Of a stretch of DNA of 64,000 nt, positions 60,712-64,000 are shown piece after piece. Position 1 is the first letter of the stretch. Each line of letters starts with the position of its first letter. The notes below the pieces were generated by a model. It had not been told where the DNA came from, did not search any database, and saw only the letters and a list, made by a program, of their open reading frames with translations. The DNA is from Cytobacillus oceanisediminis (lineage in GTDB: Bacteria; Bacillota; Bacilli; Bacillales; Cytobacillaceae), in NCBI RefSeq assembly GCF_003182355.1, contig NZ_QGTW01000004.1:186001-250000 (forward strand), read 5' to 3'. The position numbers and the translations under genes are program-made.

Positions 60712-60903
60712 ATGAAGAATAAAATAAAAGAAATGCGGAAAAAGCTGGGGATTACACAGGAAATGCTCGCAAAAGAGTGCGGCGTGGTCAGGCAAACGAT
60801 CAATTGCATTGAAAATGATAAATATGACCCGACCCTGGAGCTGGCATTCAGGATTTCCAAAACATTAAATGTAAAGGTAGATGAATTATTTATTTATGAG
60901 TAA
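60712..60903 (+). CDS. Small XRE-family transcriptional regulator
   Basis: 63 residues, almost entirely the HTH_3 domain: IKEMRKKLGITQEMLAKECG, VVRQTINCIENDKYDPTLEL, ISKTLNVKVDELF. No ribosome binding site is seen and the -10 box ends six bases before ATG, so the message may be leaderless. Overlaps the deformylase gene by eight bases. Likely autoregulator. Confidence 0.85.
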   Translation: MKNKIKEMRKKLGITQEMLAKECGVVRQTINCIENDKYDPTLELAFRISKTLNVKVDELFIYE

Positions 60904-61474
60904 ATTTGACGCAAATACGATAATCACCATGAAAGAGATTGTTCGAGAAGGAGATCCCATTCTGCGCGAGGCAACGAAAGAAGTTCCCATACCGCTTACT
61001 GAAGAGGACCGTGGAACCTTAATCGCAATGATGCAGTATTTGAAAAACAGCCAGGATCCTGCGACGGCAAAAAAATATGGCTTGCGCCCGGGGGTCGGTT
61101 TATCTGCAAACCAAATCGGCCTGAACAAGCGCATGTTTGCAGCGTATTTTACCAATGAAAAAGGCGAGCCGCAGGAACATTATGTGATTAACCCGAAAAT
61201 CATCAGCCACTCAGTGGGCGTGATTTTCCTGCCGGATGGGGAAGGCTGCCTGTCTGTAGACCGGGATGTTAAAGGCTATGTGCCGCGTTATGAACGCATT
61301 AAGGTAAAAGCCTATAACCTGGACGGAGAAGAAGTGACTCTCCGATTCAAGGGCGTCCCATCCATTATTATGCAGCATGAAATCGATCATCTGAACGGGA
61401 TCATGTTTTATGACAGAATCGATAAAAACGACCCATTTAAGGTGCCGGAAAATTCTGTTATGGAAAACTTTTAG
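60896..61474 (+). CDS. def: Peptide deformylase
   Basis: Removes the formyl group from nascent N-terminal methionine. 192 residues; motif 1 GVGLSANQIGL, motif 2 EGCLSV (metal-binding Cys), motif 3 QHEIDHLNG (metal His, catalytic Glu, metal His). It is the YkrB/PDF type by length and the insert before motif 1. ATG 60896 overlaps the XRE gene; no ribosome binding site is obvious, suggesting translational coupling. ATG 60929 (MKEIVREGDP) is an alternative start. Confidence 0.92.
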   Translation: MSKFDANTIITMKEIVREGDPILREATKEVPIPLTEEDRGTLIAMMQYLKNSQDPATAKKYGLRPGVGLSANQIGLNKRMFAAYFTNEKGEPQEHYVINPKIISHSVGVIFLPDGEGCLSVDRDVKGYVPRYERIKVKAYNLDGEEVTLRFKGVPSIIMQHEIDHLNGIMFYDRIDKNDPFKVPENSVMENF

Positions 61475-61503
61475 CATAGAACACTGCGTTCTATGCTTTT
61501 TTG
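61473..61503 (+). terminator. def terminator
   Basis: AGCATAGAAC and GTTCTATGCT form a perfect 10-bp stem with a 5-base loop, then six T. Confidence 0.9.
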
Positions 61504-61579
61504 TTTTACCGGCATACAGATGTGGTAAATATTTAATACTTATTTATCACACACTAAAATGAAAAAGGAGGAATCGGAA

Positions 61580-61792
61580 ATGGATGAGAAAGCTGCTGAA
61601 ACGAATATAAAACTGAATGAAAAGCTGGAAGATCAGAATGTCCACTCTAAAAAGAACAGCAAGACGGAAACAGAGGACGCCAATCTTAAGCTTCAGGAAG
61701 TAATGAATAATAGGGAGAAGCACCAGAACATGGCTCCGACATATCTGTATAATGAAACGCCTGCTATTAAAATTACAGGCGATGACGAATAG
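61580..61792 (+). CDS. Small hydrophilic protein
   Basis: 70 residues, very rich in Glu, Lys, Asn and Asp, no membrane segment, probably helical in the first half (AAETNIKLNEKLEDQN). ATG 61580 is preferred since AAGGAGG lies upstream of it, inside the longer reading from 61559. No family is recognised. It has its own terminator. Confidence 0.6.
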   Translation: MDEKAAETNIKLNEKLEDQNVHSKKNSKTETEDANLKLQEVMNNREKHQNMAPTYLYNETPAIKITGDDE

Positions 61793-61830
61793 GAAAAACC
61801 GGCTTTGAATGGAAAGCCGGTTTTTCTTTT
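61793..61830. terminator. Bidirectional terminator between two small genes
   Basis: AAAAACCGGCTTT and AAAGCCGGTTTTT pair perfectly over 13 bases with a 6-base loop. Confidence 0.9.
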
Positions 61831-61960
61831 AATCCATATCCGTTTTATCGTTCTGATCTTTATTTCTCTTATTTCCTTTGCTGTTATCTCCACTGATCGG
61901 TGATTGGTTTCCTTTTGGGGAGTTTTGATTTTTGCTGCCTTTGTTATATTTTTTCGTCAT
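61829..61960 (-). CDS. 43-residue Lys/Asn/Gly-rich small protein
   Basis: Reads MTKKYNKGSKNQNSPKGN then QSPISGDNSKGNKRNKDQND and ends DKTDMD. AAGGAG lies seven bases before ATG 61960, and the gene ends exactly at the shared terminator, so it is very likely translated. Composition recalls small spore-associated proteins of Bacillus, but no family can be named. Too short for most ORF callers. Confidence 0.65.
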   Translation of the reverse strand: MTKKYNKGSKNQNSPKGNQSPISGDNSKGNKRNKDQNDKTDMD

Positions 61961-62092
61961 GTTCATTCTCCTTTCTTAAAAATGCTCCCTTATTTTTTCT
62001 AATTCACTCTTTTTTTATCCGGGCTTCCTCATTCATGATTCCTTTTCGAAAAGCATATACATCTAAAAGGATTATTATGGGGGGATAGCAGA

Positions 62093-62917
62093 ATGAATGA
62101 AATGGGGTTGACGCCTTGGGAGGAGCATGCCTTTTGGCTGGAAATTCTCGAGGACCATGCGATTTTCGTAAGAGACCATCTTTCGCCGACCGAAGCCAAA
62201 TATGTAAAGAGAGCGGATGATTATAGACAAGCTTTTCGAAATCTGCGCAGAAGGCTGAACCAATTTCCGCCTTCTGCACAGGCAAATTCCCGGGAAGCGG
62301 TTTCTTTTGCAATGGAAGTCTGGCCGATTGCAAACGGCTATTTTCAATTCGAAGGGAAGCTGCAGAATTTAAGAATTAATAATGTGATCAATATTAACCT
62401 CTCGCCGACATACTTTAACGGTACATTAAGCGAGAATCAGGAATACTTGCGGCTGCTGAGCTATTACGCGAAAGGGTTAACACCGCCGCCGCAGTCTCTT
62501 GTTGACCTGCTGGATTTATGGCTGGAGGACCAGCTTGGCCATATTGTCCTGCTGCGAAATTCGATTGATCCGATTGAGGTTTTTATTGAAGAGCAGGCAG
62601 AAATCTATACACGGATTTTCCAGGGCTTCATGGTACAGAACCGCCATATGAAAGGATATCTGAGGTTCGCCCAGCCGGGATTTCCGCGCCAGCAGGAATT
62701 GGCCCGTGATGTCGGACTGGCTGTAATTGAAATGAATGAATATATTAAAGGGATTGTCCAAAAATACGCTGGCAAAAGGATCCTTAATAAAACGACGTTA
62801 AGGTTCCTTGAGCACCATTTTCCGGAAGCCTGTTATTTGATAAAAAAGCTAAGTTATTATGCTCCGGAGCTGGTTGAAGAAGCTTCCAAATGCTCGCTTA
62901 AAAAGCCTTCTTATTAA
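62093..62917 (+). CDS. DUF2935 helical protein
   Basis: 274 residues, all-helical, made of two similar four-helix units: EEHAFWLEILEDHAIFVRDHL near the N-terminus and LEDQLGHIVLLRNSIDP in the second half. The E-x-x-F/W-x-x-H spacing is ferritin/hemerythrin-like, so metal binding is possible but unproven. GGGGGGATAGCAGA precedes ATG. Common in spore-formers; function unknown. Confidence 0.85.
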   Translation: MNEMGLTPWEEHAFWLEILEDHAIFVRDHLSPTEAKYVKRADDYRQAFRNLRRRLNQFPPSAQANSREAVSFAMEVWPIANGYFQFEGKLQNLRINNVININLSPTYFNGTLSENQEYLRLLSYYAKGLTPPPQSLVDLLDLWLEDQLGHIVLLRNSIDPIEVFIEEQAEIYTRIFQGFMVQNRHMKGYLRFAQPGFPRQQELARDVGLAVIEMNEYIKGIVQKYAGKRILNKTTLRFLEHHFPEACYLIKKLSYYAPELVEEASKCSLKKPSY

Positions 62918-62932
62918 AGAATGCCCTATTCT

Positions 62933-62967
62933 AAACCTTTCTTATAAAAAGAAGGGTTTTATTTTAT
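62933..62967 (+). terminator. DUF2935 gene terminator
   Basis: AAACCTTTCTT and AAGAAGGGTTT pair over 11 positions (one G-U) around ATAAA, followed by TATTTTATT. Confidence 0.75.
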
Positions 62968-63034
62968 TCTGATGCAAAAAAGATAAGTAGTAAAGTAAGT
63001 TCTTTGGGAAAGAATAGTAATGAAATTTTTTCTT

Positions 63035-63063
63035 TGACAGAAGAAAAACCCTATAATAGTATA
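63035..63063 (+). promoter_or_regulatory. Promoter of the binding-protein gene
   Basis: Consensus TTGACA, 17-base spacer, TAGTAT. A TATAAT at 63053 lies too close to be its partner. The palindrome AGTAT-ATA-AATACT-like sequence overlaps the start point and might be an operator. Confidence 0.6.
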
Positions 63064-63104
63064 TAAATACTGATTAATCCAATCAGAAATAGGAGGTATT
63101 ACAG

Positions 63105-63935
63105 ATGAGAAAGTTTTATATCATTTTTGCCATTTTATTTAGTTTTGTCTTATTAATTTCAGGATGTGGAACAAATAAAGCTAATCCAGAAACTCAGAAG
63201 CAAAATGCTTCAGAGGAAAAAACGGAAAGCCAGGATTTATGGGCAAAAGTACAGGATGAAGGAAAGTTGTTAATCGGAACTGAAGGGACCTACCCTCCAT
63301 TTACATTCCATGACGATAAAGGGGAACTGACCGGTTTTGATGTTGAAATTGCGAAGGAAGTTGCCAAAAGGCTTGATGTGGAGCCAGTATTCCTGGAAAC
63401 ACAATGGGACGCAATGTTTGCCGGTTTGGATTCAAAACGTTTTGATATGATTGCAAACCAAGTTGGAATTCGGCCTGACCGTCAGGAAAAGTACGACTTT
63501 TCGGATCCATATATTTCTTCAGCCGCAGTACTGATCACTCATGAATCCAATAATACTGTTACGAGCTTTGAAGATATTGAAGGATTAAAAGCTGCCCAAT
63601 CCATGACAAGTAATTATGCCGATCTTGCAAAGTCCAATGGAGCAGAAATTGTGGGTGTGGAAGGATTTAATCAAGCAATTGAGCTAATAAACTCAAAGCG
63701 TGCAGATGTTACAATCAACGATAATTTATCGTTTTTAGATTTCAAAAAACAAAAACCTGATGCTCCTGTTAAAATAGTTGCGGAATCTGAAGATGCTTCT
63801 CAAAGCGGCTTGATGTTCCGAAAGGGAAGCAACACATTGGTGGAAGAAGTTAACAAAGCCTTAAATGAAATGATTGAGGATGGCACGTATCTAAAAATCT
63901 CGGAAAAATGGTTTGGCGAAGATGTTCTTAAGTAG
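63105..63935 (+). CDS. Amino-acid ABC transporter substrate-binding lipoprotein
   Basis: 276 residues. Signal and lipobox LISGC at about 18-22. SBP_bac_3 domain: GKLLIGTEGTYPPFTFHDDK, GFDVEIAKEVAKRLDV, TQWDAMFAGLDSKRFDMIANQVGIRPDRQEKYDFSDPY (in parts), with the Arg and Asp that bind the amino-acid backbone. It most resembles cystine/polar amino-acid binding proteins (TcyJ/TcyK, TcyA). AGGAGGTATTAC precedes ATG. The permease and ATPase genes are presumably just past the window; 63936-64000 holds only a GACCC/GGGTC hairpin and perhaps the start of the next gene. Confidence 0.87.
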   Translation: MRKFYIIFAILFSFVLLISGCGTNKANPETQKQNASEEKTESQDLWAKVQDEGKLLIGTEGTYPPFTFHDDKGELTGFDVEIAKEVAKRLDVEPVFLETQWDAMFAGLDSKRFDMIANQVGIRPDRQEKYDFSDPYISSAAVLITHESNNTVTSFEDIEGLKAAQSMTSNYADLAKSNGAEIVGVEGFNQAIELINSKRADVTINDNLSFLDFKKQKPDAPVKIVAESEDASQSGLMFRKGSNTLVEEVNKALNEMIEDGTYLKISEKWFGEDVLK

Positions 63936-64000
63936 TATTTTTTTAGACCCGGAAAGGGTCGCAAGGCTTATGGAGATTGGAAAGAATTCATTCCAGCCTT

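Overview
This window is a stretch of a low-GC Gram-positive chromosome, almost certainly from a Bacillaceae species (Bacillus/Cytobacillus-like). The gene order follows the Bacillus subtilis blocks lgt-yvoD-ppaX-yvoF-hisZGDBHAFI, yvcD-trxB-yvcI-rapZ-glmR-whiA-crh-clpP, sigL-cggR-gapA-pgk-tpiA-gpmI-eno and secG-yvaK-rnr-smpB-ssrA. Crh, HPr-kinase-linked PpaX, CggR and a CtsR-type clpP promoter are Bacillus hallmarks. The genus call is inference; no 16S rRNA gene is present.

Layout: 1-9454 holds the end of the lgt cluster and a complete eight-gene histidine operon. 9503-10684 is a short-repeat array plus a NERD-domain gene. 10828-18572 is the trxB/rapZ/glmR/whiA/crh/clpP block, followed by intergenic repeats and a tRNA-Arg. 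19814-28939 is sigL, a small glutaredoxin-like gene and the whole lower glycolysis operon under CggR. 28989-30127 is a second array plus NERD gene. 30282-35397 is secG, an esterase, RNase R, SmpB and a tmRNA gene interrupted by a group I intron, with a broken LAGLIDADG endonuclease next door. 35988-46251 is accessory metabolism: oxidoreductases, a Pho-regulated alkaline phosphatase and a ribose operon with palindromic operators. 46438-51210 is a MarR/MMPL efflux pair and a third array plus NERD gene. 51247-64000 holds oxidoreductases, cell-envelope proteins, two frameshifted genes (HIT, GNAT), a small integrase, a cation/proton antiporter, an ECF sigma/anti-sigma pair, a deformylase and an amino-acid binding lipoprotein.

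The most unusual signal is a recurring module. Three paralogous genes (NERD nuclease-like domain, four-Cys zinc ribbon, C-terminal helix-turn-helix-like segment) each sit directly beside an array of 5-6 degenerate units with a 20-21 bp period. The units share the layout variable word + ATAAA, but the word differs per locus (TTAG/GCTAG, TTGGCCG, GTTGCTA). A fourth, orphan array with the same layout lies upstream of hisZ. The modules lie between otherwise conserved housekeeping blocks, which suggests insertion. I do not recognise this pairing as a described system. The second highlight is the 280-nt group I intron in the T-loop of ssrA and the adjacent endonuclease gene killed by one in-frame stop.

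Four protein genes look frameshifted and one carries a nonsense codon. Whether these are real decay or assembly indels cannot be told from the sequence alone.
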